Positions 37,309 through 46,667 of a DNA stretch of 64,000 nucleotides are shown here, piece by piece. Positions within the stretch are counted from its first letter, which is position 1, and each line of letters starts with the position of its first letter. The notes below the pieces were generated by a model. It did not search any database, had not been told where the DNA came from, and saw nothing but the letters and a program-made list of their open reading frames with translations. Both the position numbers and the translations under genes were made by a program. Source of the stretch: Shimia sp. (GTDB lineage Bacteria > Pseudomonadota > Alphaproteobacteria > Rhodobacterales > Rhodobacteraceae); assembly GCA_024224295.1 (NCBI GenBank), contig JAAENN010000140.1:1-64000 (forward strand), written 5' to 3'.

Positions 37309-38109
37309 ATGTCTTTTAATATTGCGGGTAAAACCGCCATTATCACTGGCTCTGCCAACGGTATTGGACTGGCGGTGGGGCGGCATTTTGCGGAGCATGG
37401 CGCCAATGTCATGTTTGCTGATGTGGATGAAAAGAGTCTGTGCGCCGAATTTGGAGAGCGCCCTGAAGAAGGTAATGTGCGGTATTTTGCGGGGGATCTG
37501 CGCGAGAAACTAACGATCAACAACCTGATCTCCGCGACCATAGACGCTTTTGATGAAATCGACATTCTCATCAACGGCTGCCGTCAGGTGACCACCAGCG
37601 ATCCGCTTGATCCCGATGACACATCGGTGGATCTTATGATCCAGCAGAACTTGATGACGTCGCTACGATTGAGTCAGATTGTGGCTAAGCGCATGATTAA
37701 ACTGGCCGACGGACGCGCGGAAGGGCCGGTCGGCTCCATTGTGAACCTCAGCTCGATTGCGGCGCAGCGGTCTCAGCCGGATTTGTTGGGCTATTCAATT
37801 GCCACTGCAGCGTTGGACCAGATGACCCGTGCGATGGCGGTGGCTTTGGCGCCTGAAAGGATCCGCGTAAACGCGGTTGCGATTGGCTCCGTGATGTCGG
37901 CAAGTTTGCAGACTGCGCTAAAAGACAACCGTGATTGCCGCAACGAAATTGAGCAGCATACGCCTTTGGGGCGGATTGCGGCGCCAGGTGAACTGGCGGA
38001 TGCGGTTCAGTTTTTGGCCTCTGAAGCCTCTGGGTTTATGACCGGTCAGATTGTGACCGTGGATGGTGGTCGCTCGCTTTTGGATACGGTGAGCACGCCT
38101 GCGCACTAG
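37309..38109 (+). CDS. SDR-family protein with degenerate active site
   Basis: The 266-residue protein has a normal cofactor motif (TGSANGIGLA) and the family tail (VTVDGGRSLLD), but two catalytic blocks are altered. The usual NNAG is replaced by INGCRQ, and the YxxxK motif reads YSIAT, so the catalytic lysine is a threonine. The overall length and fold are otherwise standard. It may be a cofactor-binding pseudoenzyme or a dehydrogenase with changed chemistry. The GGGGAT RBS is suitable. It lies directly upstream of hemF on the same strand. Confidence 0.85.
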   Translation: MSFNIAGKTAIITGSANGIGLAVGRHFAEHGANVMFADVDEKSLCAEFGERPEEGNVRYFAGDLREKLTINNLISATIDAFDEIDILINGCRQVTTSDPLDPDDTSVDLMIQQNLMTSLRLSQIVAKRMIKLADGRAEGPVGSIVNLSSIAAQRSQPDLLGYSIATAALDQMTRAMAVALAPERIRVNAVAIGSVMSASLQTALKDNRDCRNEIEQHTPLGRIAAPGELADAVQFLASEASGFMTGQIVTVDGGRSLLDTVSTPAH

Positions 38110-38183
38110 GCCCGCGCTGTTCTGCCGCTGGCGTCTGTTCTGTGCCGATGATAGGCAATGTGGAACACAACGGAGGGGCAGGC

Positions 38184-39077
38184 ATGTCTGATCAGATGGA
38201 CACCGAAAAGCAACGCGCAAGCGCATGGTTTCGTGAATTGCGGGATCAGATTGTGGCCGCGTTTGAAGGGTTGGAGGACAGCCATTCCGAGGGTCCGTTT
38301 GCCGATCAGGCCGCTGGCCGATTTGAAGTGACTGAGACCAAGCGCAGCAGTGCCGATGGATCGGATGCTGGCGGTGGTTTGATGTCGGTGATGCGTGGCG
38401 GGCGTGTGTTCGAGAAAGTCGGCGTAAATGTCTCCACCGTTTATGGCGAGTTGGGAGAGCGCGCGCAGAACGCCATGGCCGCGCGCAAGGGTCTGCCGGG
38501 GATGAAAGAAGATCCGCGTTTTTGGGCAAGCGGCATCAGCCTTGTGGCGCATATGCAGAACCCACATTGTCCAGCTGTACACATGAACACACGTATGTTC
38601 TGGACCCCACACGGTTGGTGGTTTGGCGGCGGTTCTGATCTGAACCCATGTCTGGAATATGGTGAGGACACCGCCCATTTTCACAGCGTACAAAAAGCGC
38701 ATTGTGATCCGCATGGGGAAGACCAATATCCACGGCTAAAGGCCTGGGCGGACGAGTATTTCTACATTCCGCATCGCAACCGCGCCCGAGGTGTAGGGGG
38801 CATCTTTCTGGATGATCACAACACCGAAGATTGGGCGGCGGACTTTGGCTTTATTCAGGATATCGGTAAAGCCTTCCTTCCCGCCTTTGTGCCTTTAGTA
38901 GAAAAGCGTCGGGTGGATGCATTTGGCGAGGTGGAGAAAGACTCACAACTGGTGCATCGCGGGCTCTATGCGGAATACAACCTGGTTTACGACCGTGGCA
39001 CCAAGTTTGGCCTGGAAACCGGCCATGACGCCAATGCGGTTCTGATGAGCCTACCGCCGATGGCCAAGTGGGTGTGA
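38184..39077 (+). CDS. hemF: Oxygen-dependent coproporphyrinogen III oxidase
   Basis: HemF performs the aerobic counterpart of HemN. The 297-residue protein has the family blocks VHMNTRMFWTPHGWWFGGGS and DLNPCLEYGEDTAHFH with the substrate-binding and putative metal-ligand histidines. ATG 38184 has a GGAGG RBS eight bases upstream; the frame extends 14 codons further without an RBS. It is convergent with hemC. Confidence 0.97.
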   Translation: MSDQMDTEKQRASAWFRELRDQIVAAFEGLEDSHSEGPFADQAAGRFEVTETKRSSADGSDAGGGLMSVMRGGRVFEKVGVNVSTVYGELGERAQNAMAARKGLPGMKEDPRFWASGISLVAHMQNPHCPAVHMNTRMFWTPHGWWFGGGSDLNPCLEYGEDTAHFHSVQKAHCDPHGEDQYPRLKAWADEYFYIPHRNRARGVGGIFLDDHNTEDWAADFGFIQDIGKAFLPAFVPLVEKRRVDAFGEVEKDSQLVHRGLYAEYNLVYDRGTKFGLETGHDANAVLMSLPPMAKWV

Positions 39078-39087
39078 CGGCGCAGCC

Positions 39088-40047
39088 TTAGCTGCGCCAG
39101 TCAAAGAAGCCTTTGCCGCCGCGCTCCAGCAGGTATTTTGCCATGCTTTCACCAAGCGCTGCGCCATCTTCGATTGGGGCCGTTTGGTCGTCTCGTAGGC
39201 TTTCAGATCCGTCCGGACGCAGCACTTCGCCGCGCAGGCGGAGGGTGTTTGCGTCAAGCTCAGCAAGGCCTGCTATAGGGGTTTCGCAAGACCCGTCCAA
39301 GGCTGCCAGAAAGGCACGTTCTGCCGCAAGGCGTTGCCCCGTTGGACCGTCGTGAATGGCTTCGAGGAGGGCAGCTGTGGTCATGTCATCGGCGCGGCGT
39401 TCGATGCCGATCGCGCCTTGGGCGATTGCGGGTAGCATGTCTTCAGGCGCGATGGCCGAAGAGGCAACATGCGCCATGTCCAAACGATTGAGGCCCGCCA
39501 TGGCGAGAAAGGTGCAATCTGCCACGCCGTCTTCCAGCTTTTTCAAGCGGGTTTGGACGTTGCCTCGGAACTCTACGACGTTGAGATCTTTGCGGTAATT
39601 CAACAGCTGCGCGCGGCGACGCAGGCTGGAGGTGCCCACGGTGGCGCCTTCGGGCAGGTCGGCCAGTGAGGCGTGGTTTGGCGAGACAAAGGCGTCGCGG
39701 GTGTCTTCACGTGGCAGGTATGTGTCGAGCAGCAGGCCATCCGGTTGCAGGACCGGCATGTCTTTCATTGAGTGCACCGCAATGTCGATACCGCCCACCA
39801 GCATGGCCTCTTCTATTTCTTTTGTGAACAAGCCTTTACCACCAACCTCCTTGAGAGGTTTGTCTTTGGCAATCAGCTGAGCATTGTCACCGGAAGTGGT
39901 GATGACCACGATCTCAAACGCGTCTTCCAGCAGGTCAAACGCAGCCATTAAGCGACGACGGGTTTCATAGGCCTGCGCCAGCGCGAGCGGGGAACCACGG
40001 GTGCCGATTTTCAGCGGAGAGGCGGGGGTTGGCAAAGTCACTGTCAT
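39088..40047 (-). CDS. hemC: Hydroxymethylbilane synthase (porphobilinogen deaminase)
   Basis: HemC polymerises four porphobilinogen molecules for haem synthesis. The 319-residue protein has KIGTRGSPLALAQA at the N-terminus, the active-site loop KDMP, and the dipyrromethane-cofactor cysteine in ALDGSCETPIAG. I chose ATG 40047; longer versions extend into the hemE promoter region. The gene is divergent from hemE, with about 100 bases between. Confidence 0.97.
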   Translation of the reverse strand: MTVTLPTPASPLKIGTRGSPLALAQAYETRRRLMAAFDLLEDAFEIVVITTSGDNAQLIAKDKPLKEVGGKGLFTKEIEEAMLVGGIDIAVHSMKDMPVLQPDGLLLDTYLPREDTRDAFVSPNHASLADLPEGATVGTSSLRRRAQLLNYRKDLNVVEFRGNVQTRLKKLEDGVADCTFLAMAGLNRLDMAHVASSAIAPEDMLPAIAQGAIGIERRADDMTTAALLEAIHDGPTGQRLAAERAFLAALDGSCETPIAGLAELDANTLRLRGEVLRPDGSESLRDDQTAPIEDGAALGESMAKYLLERGGKGFFDWRS

Positions 40048-40150
40048 AGCGCTTGGATAGCCGCGACAGGGTGTCCTGACAAGCGCTGTGGTCTTGACAT
40101 CTTGCCGCTGTTGCCAGACCACGAGGGCGCAACACAGGAAGGACATGGGC

Positions 40151-41188
40151 ATGGCCGAAAAGACGATCTTGCGGGCGCTGGCGGGCGAAACACTTGAAAC
40201 CCCACCAATCTGGATGATGCGCCAGGCGGGTCGCTATTTGCCGGAATACCGCGCCACACGTGCGCAGGCCGGAGACTTTCTAAGTCTTTGCTACAACAGC
40301 AAATTGGCTGCTGAGGTGACGCTTCAGCCGATCCGCCGGTATGGGTTTGACGCGTCGATCCTGTTTGCGGATATCCTGTTGCTGCCGCAAGCGTTGGGTG
40401 CGGATTTGTGGTTTGTGACCGGGGAAGGGCCTCGGCTGTCCACCATTGAAACACAGGCGGATTTTGACAAGCTTAACGCGGCGAGCGCGATCCATGAGAC
40501 GCTGAACCCGGTTTATGAAACCGTGCGAATCCTGCGCCGTGAGTTGCCCAAAGAGACCACATTGATTGGCTTTGCGGGCGCGCCTTGGACAGTGGCAACC
40601 TATATGGTTGCTGGTCGCGGTACGCCGGATCAGGGGCCAGCGCATAAGTTGAAAGACGAAAACCCAGAAGTCTTTGATCAGATCATCAACATTCTGATCG
40701 AGGGCACCGTGGATTACCTGTCCAAACAGATCGAGGCAGGGGCCGAGGTGGTCAAGCTGTTTGACAGCTGGGCCGGCTCGCTGAAGGGCGCGGATTTTGA
40801 TCGGTATGCCCTTGAACCCGCAAAGAAAATCATTTCTGAGCTTAAGGCTCGTCACCCGGATGTGCCGGTGATTGCCTTCCCACGTGGGGCAGGAGAGCGC
40901 TATGTCGGCTTTGCCAAGGCGACGGGTGCAGACTGTGTCGCGCTGGATGATGGTGTGACGCCGGAATGGGCGGCTGCGAATGTGCAGGTGGATGGCTGTG
41001 TTCAGGGGAACCTGAAGTCGAGCCATATGGTCACTGGCGGGCAAGATCTCGTTGATGAGACCCGCAAGATTGTTGAGGCTCTTGGTAAGGGGCCGCATAT
41101 CTTCAATCTGGGCCACGGAATCACGCCGGATGCGGATCCGGAGAATGTGCAGCTGATGATTGATACGGTGCGCAACGGGGGGCATTAA
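40151..41188 (+). CDS. hemE: Uroporphyrinogen III decarboxylase
   Basis: HemE converts uroporphyrinogen III to coproporphyrinogen III, the substrate of HemF and HemN. The 345-residue protein starts [20 protein letters not shown] and has the signature [14 protein letters not shown] plus [22 protein letters not shown] 40151 has GGAAGGA at a good distance; ATG 40145 is too close to that RBS. It is convergent with the acyl-CoA racemase gene. Confidence 0.97.
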   Translation: MAEKTILRALAGETLETPPIWMMRQAGRYLPEYRATRAQAGDFLSLCYNSKLAAEVTLQPIRRYGFDASILFADILLLPQALGADLWFVTGEGPRLSTIETQADFDKLNAASAIHETLNPVYETVRILRRELPKETTLIGFAGAPWTVATYMVAGRGTPDQGPAHKLKDENPEVFDQIINILIEGTVDYLSKQIEAGAEVVKLFDSWAGSLKGADFDRYALEPAKKIISELKARHPDVPVIAFPRGAGERYVGFAKATGADCVALDDGVTPEWAAANVQVDGCVQGNLKSSHMVTGGQDLVDETRKIVEALGKGPHIFNLGHGITPDADPENVQLMIDTVRNGGH

Positions 41189-41200
41189 CCCCTGATTTTG

Positions 41201-41222
41201 ACGTCGGTATCACGTCGGTATT
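41201..41222. repeat. Tandem 11-base repeat after hemE
   Basis: ACGTCGGTATC and ACGTCGGTATT lie head to tail just after the hemE stop. This is probably a small slippage duplication; no function is evident. Confidence 0.5.
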
Positions 41223-41236
41223 ACGACTGTTTTGCG

Positions 41237-41259
41237 GAGGTGCGCCATTGGCGCGCCTC
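41237..41259. terminator. Hairpin between convergent hemE and racemase genes
   Basis: GAGGTGCGCC (41237-41246) pairs with GGCGCGCCTC (41250-41259), with one wobble and a 3-base loop. No clear T-run follows on either strand, so it is only a possible terminator. Confidence 0.4.
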
Positions 41260-41266
41260 TGTTGCG

Positions 41267-42361
41267 TTAAGGGACCGCGCGTTGCGTGCTTTCGAGTTCC
41301 GACAGGATCTCGGCTGTGTGTTGACCGCGTCTTGGGGCTGGTTTGATGTCTGCTGGACGCCCGTCAAAGCGAGGGGCAGGGGCCGCTTGCAGGTTGCCAT
41401 CGGTGTGATGCCAGACATGGCGCGCCGACATATGGGCCGCGTTGGCGCTATCTTCCGGGGAAAGTACCACGGCGACGCAGGCGTCAGAACCCGCAAACAG
41501 GTCATCCCAGTGCAGGCGCGGTTCGCGCACAAAGATGTCGGTCAGGCGGGCGGTGAGTTTGGGCCAGAGCGTGCGGTCGTGTTGTTTGGCAAATTCCGAG
41601 TCGTCTGAGAGGGCAAGCTTTTCGAGGAAGGCGGCGTAGAATTGTGGCTCGAGCGCCTGCACGGAGACATAGCCGCCATCTGCGCAGACGTAGCTGCGGG
41701 ACCAGTGCGGGCCGTCGAGCAGGCTGTGACCACGCTCTATCGATAGGCCGCCGGCTTGGCGCAGGGCCATGAGGAGTGTCATCATGTGGGCAGAGCCATC
41801 CACAATGGCGGCGTCTACCACCGTACCTTTGCCCGTGGCTTGCGCGTTCAGGATTCCAGAGAGAATGCCTACGGTGAGGTAAAGCGCGCCACCACCAATG
41901 TCGCCCACAAGCGTGGCGGGCGTGATCGGGGGGGAGCCGGGTTCCGAGGCGTACCAGAGCGCGCCGGATTGGGCGATGTAGTTGAGGTCGTGACCGGCGG
42001 TTTCTGCGCGAGGCCCGGTTTGGCCCCACCCCGTCATGCGGCCATAGACCAAACGCGGATTGGTTGCGTGGCAATCGGCCGGACCGAGACCAAGGCGTTC
42101 CATGACACCGGGGCGGAAGCCTTCGATCAGCGCATCTGCGGTTGCGATGAGCTTTTTCGCAATAGCGAGGTCATCCGGGTTTTTGAGGTCCAAGGCGATG
42201 GAGCGTTTACCACGGTCGAGCACGGATTGGTCTGCGGTGATGGACCCGCCGCCCTTGCGGTGGATGGTGATCACATCCGCGCCCAAATCGGCGAGGTGCA
42301 TGGCGGCAAAGGGCCCGGGGCCAAGGCCTTCGATTTCGATGATGCGGATGCCGTTGAGCAT
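41267..42361 (-). CDS. Alpha-methylacyl-CoA racemase / CaiB-BaiF family
   Basis: The 364-residue protein belongs to the class III CoA-transferase fold. It has GHDLNYIAQSG and GDIGGGALYL, matching the His and Asp catalytic pair of alpha-methylacyl-CoA racemases rather than the transferases. It would interconvert (2R)- and (2S)-methyl acyl-CoAs so they can enter beta-oxidation. The start ATG has GGAAGG upstream. It is the last gene of a minus-strand fatty-acid cluster with an SDR, acyl-CoA dehydrogenase, two hydratases and a thiolase. Confidence 0.85.
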   Translation of the reverse strand: MLNGIRIIEIEGLGPGPFAAMHLADLGADVITIHRKGGGSITADQSVLDRGKRSIALDLKNPDDLAIAKKLIATADALIEGFRPGVMERLGLGPADCHATNPRLVYGRMTGWGQTGPRAETAGHDLNYIAQSGALWYASEPGSPPITPATLVGDIGGGALYLTVGILSGILNAQATGKGTVVDAAIVDGSAHMMTLLMALRQAGGLSIERGHSLLDGPHWSRSYVCADGGYVSVQALEPQFYAAFLEKLALSDDSEFAKQHDRTLWPKLTARLTDIFVREPRLHWDDLFAGSDACVAVVLSPEDSANAAHMSARHVWHHTDGNLQAAPAPRFDGRPADIKPAPRRGQHTAEILSELESTQRAVP

Positions 42362-42424
42362 GATGGTGCCTTCCTTGTCCCCACTGTTTGTCGCCTAGGG
42401 CCGCGGTCGACCCTGGGAGGGAGA

Positions 42425-42451
42425 AAAGCGCCCTCCCGTGGGGAGGGGCGG
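42425..42451 (-). terminator. Possible terminator after the SDR gene
   Basis: Read on the minus strand, a GC-rich stem (CGCCCCTCC with GGAGGGCG, one bulge) is followed by CTTTTCTC. It would separate the SDR from the racemase gene. The surrounding 120 bases are very GC-rich and contain no gene. Confidence 0.45.
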
Positions 42452-42483
42452 GCGCGGCCCGAGCTTGCGCCCGAGCCATAAGA

Positions 42484-43308
42484 TTACAGTCCGTTCAGAC
42501 CGCCGCCGACTGTGAGCACTTGAGCGGACACATAATTGCTTTCGGGGCAGCACATTAAGTAAACGCCGTCCGCCGCTTCTTCCGGTGTGCCGGGGCGGCC
42601 GAGTGGCACCATGGCAGCAAAACCACCTGCAACTTTGGTTGGGATGCCGATGCCCACTGTGTTGCCATCCACAGTGATGGATTTTTTGTCATCCGTGGCC
42701 TCGGTCAGGCGGGTTTCGATGTAACCAAAGGCGACGCAGTTCACGTTGACCTTGTAGCGGCCCCATTCTTTGGCCAGCGATTTGGTCAGGCCCAGCACCG
42801 CGGATTTGGCGGAAGAGTAGTTGGCCTGGCCAACGTTGCCGCCTGTGCCCGCAATCGACGAGATGTTCACCACCTTGCGGAAAACTTCGCGACCTTCTTC
42901 GGCTTCTTGTTTGGCGCGGCCCTTGATGAAGCCTGATGCGGCGCGCAGGATTTGGAAGGGGGCTTTCACGTGCACATCCATCATGGCGTCAAACTGATCG
43001 TCCGTCATGTGGCCAATCAGGCTGTCCCAAGTGTAGCCCGCGTTGTTGACGATGATGTCGATGGCGTTCCATTTTTCGACACCCGCGCCGATGAAGCGTT
43101 CGGCAAAGCCGTCTTCGGTGACGGAGCCGACCACGGCGATGGCGTTGCCACCTGCGGCGGTGATGTCGTCGACCACGGCTTGGGCGGGGGCTTCCTCGAG
43201 GTCGTTGAGCACGATGTTGGCGCCTTCAGCAGCAAGCTTTAAGGCGACCGCGCGGCCGATGCCGTTGCCTGCGCCGGTGATGTAGGCGGTTTTTCCGGTG
43301 AGTTTCAT
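42484..43308 (-). CDS. SDR-family (3-hydroxyacyl-CoA dehydrogenase-like) oxidoreductase
   Basis: The 274-residue protein has an intact active site: the cofactor motif TGAGNGIGRAV, NNAG, the catalytic serine (ISSIAGTGG) and YSSAK. In the context of an acyl-CoA dehydrogenase, hydratases and a thiolase it would oxidise a 3-hydroxyacyl-CoA. FabG-like 3-oxoacyl reduction is an alternative. GAGGA lies nine bases upstream of the ATG. It lies ten bases after the acyl-CoA dehydrogenase gene. Confidence 0.88.
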   Translation of the reverse strand: MKLTGKTAYITGAGNGIGRAVALKLAAEGANIVLNDLEEAPAQAVVDDITAAGGNAIAVVGSVTEDGFAERFIGAGVEKWNAIDIIVNNAGYTWDSLIGHMTDDQFDAMMDVHVKAPFQILRAASGFIKGRAKQEAEEGREVFRKVVNISSIAGTGGNVGQANYSSAKSAVLGLTKSLAKEWGRYKVNVNCVAFGYIETRLTEATDDKKSITVDGNTVGIGIPTKVAGGFAAMVPLGRPGTPEEAADGVYLMCCPESNYVSAQVLTVGGGLNGL

Positions 43309-43318
43309 TTGGCGGTCC

Positions 43319-44467
43319 TCAGTCGATGTCCAGCGAGCGGGCGATCACTTCTTTCATGATCTCGTTAGTGCCGCCGTAGATTTTCTGTACTCGCGCGTCG
43401 GTGTAGAGTTCCGAAATCGGATATTCGGACATGTAGCCGTAGCCGCCGTGTAGCTGCAGACATTCGTCCACGATTTCGCATTGAGTCTGCGTGCCCCACC
43501 ATTTCGCCATCGCGGCTTTTTCTGCGGTGAGCTGCTCGGCCTCAAGTTCGGTCAGGCAGGTGTCACAGAAAGAGGCAAGCAGTTCGATTTTAGTGGCGCA
43601 TTCGGCGAGTTTGAAACGGGTGTTTTGGAAGTCCATCACGCGTTTGCCGAAGGCTTTGCGCTCTTTCACGTAAGCGAGCGTGTGCTCAAGTGCGCATTGG
43701 GACGCGCCAAGGGCCATGTAGCCGAGGATCAGGCGTTCCCAGGGGAGTTGTTTCATCAATTGGATGAACCCCTGGCCTTCTTCTGTGCCAATCAGGTTGG
43801 TCAGAGGGACCCGCACGTCGGTGAAGCTGAGCTCTGCCGTGTCGTTGCGCTTCATGCCCATCTTCTTGAGGCAGCGGCCCACAGCGAAGCCTTCGAGGCC
43901 TTCGGTTTCCACCACAATCAGGCTCACGCCGCGGCCTTTGGCGGTGGGGTCGGTTTTGGCGACGAGCAGGATCAGGTCAGCGGAGCCGCCGTTGGTGATG
44001 AAGGTTTTGGAGCCGTTGATGAGATACTCGTTGCCGTCACGGATGGCGGTGGTTTTCACCGCTTGCAGATCGGAGCCGGTACCGGGTTCGGTCATGGCGA
44101 TGGCGGCGATTTTGTCCCCTGAAGAGAGGTCTGGCAGCCAGCGGGCCTTTTGCTCATCAGTGCCAAATGCGGTGATGTAATGCGCGGCGATGTTGTGCAC
44201 GGAGACGCCCCAACCGCTGTCGCCCGCTTTGGTTTGTTCCAGAAAGGTCACCGCGTCGAAGTGGCGCGACAGGCCAAGGCCGCTGTGCTCTTCAGGAAAG
44301 GTTGCGCCGAGGATGCCAAGCTCGCCTGCCTTTTTCCAAAGAGATTTAGGGATGACACCGGCTTCAGTCCAGGCGTCTTTGTTGGGGGTGACCTCTTCGT
44401 CAAAGAAGCGTTTGACAGTGTCGGCGAAGGCTAGGTGGTCTTCGTTCATCCACATGTGATTGGGCAT
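43319..44467 (-). CDS. Acyl-CoA dehydrogenase
   Basis: The 382-residue flavoprotein has the family signatures AMTEPGTGSDLQAVKT, GSKTFITNGGSADL, and the C-terminal QLHGGYGYMSEYPISELYTD and IYGGTNEIM. It introduces the alpha-beta double bond of an acyl-CoA. The protein is standard in length. It stands second in transcription order after the hydratases. Confidence 0.95.
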   Translation of the reverse strand: MPNHMWMNEDHLAFADTVKRFFDEEVTPNKDAWTEAGVIPKSLWKKAGELGILGATFPEEHSGLGLSRHFDAVTFLEQTKAGDSGWGVSVHNIAAHYITAFGTDEQKARWLPDLSSGDKIAAIAMTEPGTGSDLQAVKTTAIRDGNEYLINGSKTFITNGGSADLILLVAKTDPTAKGRGVSLIVVETEGLEGFAVGRCLKKMGMKRNDTAELSFTDVRVPLTNLIGTEEGQGFIQLMKQLPWERLILGYMALGASQCALEHTLAYVKERKAFGKRVMDFQNTRFKLAECATKIELLASFCDTCLTELEAEQLTAEKAAMAKWWGTQTQCEIVDECLQLHGGYGYMSEYPISELYTDARVQKIYGGTNEIMKEVIARSLDID

Positions 44468-44487
44468 GGGGTAATCCTATTGTGAGT

Positions 44488-44907
44488 TTAGGGCGTGCCG
44501 CAGATTTTGGCTTCGCCGCGCAGGGTTTGAGTGCCGTCATCGATATGAGCGGCGAGCTTCACGGTGAGCAGGACGCGGCCGTGCTCTTCATGGCGGTCCA
44601 CGACGGTACCGGAGCAGGTGAGTGTGGCCCCAACGGGCGTGATCGCGGTGAAGCGGGTTGAGAGGGCGCGCATGCGGTCTTGGCCTGCCCAGTCTGTCGC
44701 AAGGCGCCCCAGTTGCGCCATGGACAACATGCCGTGGGCAAAGACGTCGTCCATGCCGGCGTTTTTGGCAAAGTCCAGATCGATATGGATCGGGTTGTGA
44801 TCGCCGGAGGTACCCGCGTAAAGCGCCAATGTGGTGCGGGAAATTGGTCCGAAGGTGAGTTCAGGAAGTGGATCGCCGACTTTGGCATTGGTTGGTGTGA
44901 CGGTCAT
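44488..44907 (-). CDS. MaoC-family enoyl-CoA hydratase-like protein
   Basis: The 139-residue hotdog-fold protein has the hydratase-2 motif: TSGDHNPIHIDLDFAKNAG followed by FAHGMLSMAQLGRL, with Asp and His in the usual D-x4-H arrangement. It likely pairs with the neighbouring 155-residue protein to form a two-hotdog hydratase, as in other split MaoC pairs. GGGAAAG gives a good RBS. Confidence 0.9.
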   Translation of the reverse strand: MTVTPTNAKVGDPLPELTFGPISRTTLALYAGTSGDHNPIHIDLDFAKNAGMDDVFAHGMLSMAQLGRLATDWAGQDRMRALSTRFTAITPVGATLTCSGTVVDRHEEHGRVLLTVKLAAHIDDGTQTLRGEAKICGTP

Positions 44908-44919
44908 GATGTCTTTCCC

Positions 44920-45387
44920 TCAGCCCAGACGGTGAATGATGCCGCGAGTGGCCTCAACCAAGAGGCCGCGCATGGGGTGGGTGATGCGGGTGGTGATGTG
45001 GGCGATTTCCAGTTTGCCACCTTTGGCGTCGGTGAAATCTGTCACTTCGTTTTCGACGGTCACCACATCTCCGGCAAACATCGGGTCGTGGTAGGTGTAG
45101 GCCTCGGTGCCATGCAGCAGGACGCGCAGGTCGCCGTTGATCAGTTCCAGAATGTCGGGCAAACCTTTGCGCCGCGCGATCTGGTCGGCAAAGGTGCCAA
45201 CCACCACCGCGTAGGTGGCTGGAGCTAGGATGTCTGGGTGGCCTGCGGCCTGTGCGGCCTCGGGGTCGAGGTAGACTGGATCGCTTTCGCCGATGGTTTC
45301 GGAAAAAAACGCGAGTGGGCCGCGTTCCAGCGTGACCTCAATAGGTGGTGTCACATGACCTTTGGTGGATCGGTTGAAGATGCCCAT
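44920..45387 (-). CDS. MaoC-like N-terminal hotdog (FAS1-type dehydratase) protein
   Basis: The 155-residue protein resembles the N-terminal half of MaoC/FAS1-type hydratases (GESDPVYLDPEAAQAAGHPD, ILAPATYAVVVGTFADQ) and lacks the Asp-His catalytic pair. It is probably the structural, substrate-binding half that pairs with the protein at 44488. The gap between them is 12 bases and to the thiolase gene it is five bases. Confidence 0.87.
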   Translation of the reverse strand: MGIFNRSTKGHVTPPIEVTLERGPLAFFSETIGESDPVYLDPEAAQAAGHPDILAPATYAVVVGTFADQIARRKGLPDILELINGDLRVLLHGTEAYTYHDPMFAGDVVTVENEVTDFTDAKGGKLEIAHITTRITHPMRGLLVEATRGIIHRLG

Positions 45388-45392
45388 GTGGA

Positions 45393-46577
45393 TTATGCCG
45401 CTTGATATAGGGTTACGACGCAGGCGCCGCCGAGGCCGAGGTTATGTTGGAGGGCTGTCTTTGCTCCGTCAACTTGGCGGGCGTCGGCAGTGCCGCGCAG
45501 CTGATGGGTTAGTTCGTAACATTGGGCGAGGCCTGTGGCACCCAGCGGGTGGCCTTTGGAGAGCAGGCCACCGGAGGGGTTGGTGACAAACTTACCGCCA
45601 TAGGTGTTGTCGCCGTCGGCAATGAACTTTTGCGCTGTGCCTTCCGGTGTGAGGCCGAGGCCTTCGTAGGTGATGAGTTCGTTGTGGGCGAAGCAGTCGT
45701 GTAACTCGACCACGTCGACATCGTCGATGGAAATGCCGGAAGCTTCCTGCACCTGTTTTGCGGCGGCGGCGGTCATGTCGTAGCCAACCACTTGCATCAT
45801 GTCCTGCGCCTCGAACGTGGAGGCGTAGTCGGTGGTCATGGATTGGGCTTTGATTTTCACGGTGGTGTCGATGCCGTGTTTGGCGGCAAAAGCCTCAGAG
45901 CAGAGAATGGCCGCGGCCCCGCCGCAGGTGGGCGGGCAGGCCATAAGGCGGGTCATCACGCCGTCCCACATCACCGGGGCGGCGAGGACTTCTTCGGTTG
46001 TGACTTCCGTCGCAAACAGGGCAAGAGGGTTTTTGGTGGCGTGGCGAGAGGCCTTGGCGCGGATCTTGGCAAAGTCTGCCAGTTCGGTGCCATACTTCTC
46101 CATGTGTGATTTGCCTGCACCGCCGAAGTAACGCAAAGCAAGCGGCACTTCGGCGTGGCCCACAAGTGTGTCGCAGGCATTGTCAAAGTCATCAAACGGT
46201 GTGGGGCGGTCGGTCCAATGGCTGGTCAGTGCGCCGCGTTGCATTTGTTCAAATCCAACTGCAAGGACACAGTCGACCATACCACTTTCGATGGCTTGAC
46301 GGGCCATGTAGAGCGCGGTGGAGCCAGTGGAGCAGTTGTTATTCACATTGATGATGGGAATGCCGGACATGCCCACATGGTAAAGGGCTTTTTGACCACA
46401 GGTACTGTCGCCATAGACGTAGCCAGCATAGGCTTGTTGCACGTCTTTGTAGCTCAGACCGGCATCTTTCAACGCGGCCTGCACGGCGGCGGCGCCCATT
46501 TGATCATAGCTGTCTGATGCGCCTGGTTTGGCAAACTTGATCATGCCGACGCCGGCAACAATGGTCTCTGTGCTCAT
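45393..46577 (-). CDS. SCP-x type thiolase / lipid-transfer acetyl-CoA acyltransferase
   Basis: The 394-residue protein has the thiolase nucleophile Cys82 in NNNCSTGSTALY, plus HDCFAHNE and GGLLSKGHPLGATGLAQCYEL. This pattern belongs to the sterol-carrier-protein-x branch, which cleaves branched or steroid side-chain 3-ketoacyl-CoAs. The usual DUF35 OB-fold partner is not present nearby. I chose ATG 46577, supported by GAGGAG. It is the first gene of the operon and is divergent from a LysR regulator. Confidence 0.88.
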   Translation of the reverse strand: MSTETIVAGVGMIKFAKPGASDSYDQMGAAAVQAALKDAGLSYKDVQQAYAGYVYGDSTCGQKALYHVGMSGIPIINVNNNCSTGSTALYMARQAIESGMVDCVLAVGFEQMQRGALTSHWTDRPTPFDDFDNACDTLVGHAEVPLALRYFGGAGKSHMEKYGTELADFAKIRAKASRHATKNPLALFATEVTTEEVLAAPVMWDGVMTRLMACPPTCGGAAAILCSEAFAAKHGIDTTVKIKAQSMTTDYASTFEAQDMMQVVGYDMTAAAAKQVQEASGISIDDVDVVELHDCFAHNELITYEGLGLTPEGTAQKFIADGDNTYGGKFVTNPSGGLLSKGHPLGATGLAQCYELTHQLRGTADARQVDGAKTALQHNLGLGGACVVTLYQAA

Positions 46578-46667
46578 GTGAATATCTCCTCGCTTGCACG
46601 AAGTATCGGATTGACGGAGATATCTTGCAAATTCAATATTCGATATAGGTATTCTTTGGAGGAATGG

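Noticed and set aside
36552..37574. Minus-strand frame of 340 codons opposite the methyltransferase and SDR
   Set aside because: It spans two real plus-strand genes and the gap between them, with no recognisable protein features.
40280..41185. Minus-strand frame of 301 codons opposite hemE
   Set aside because: Antisense shadow of a highly conserved gene; no RBS or family motif.
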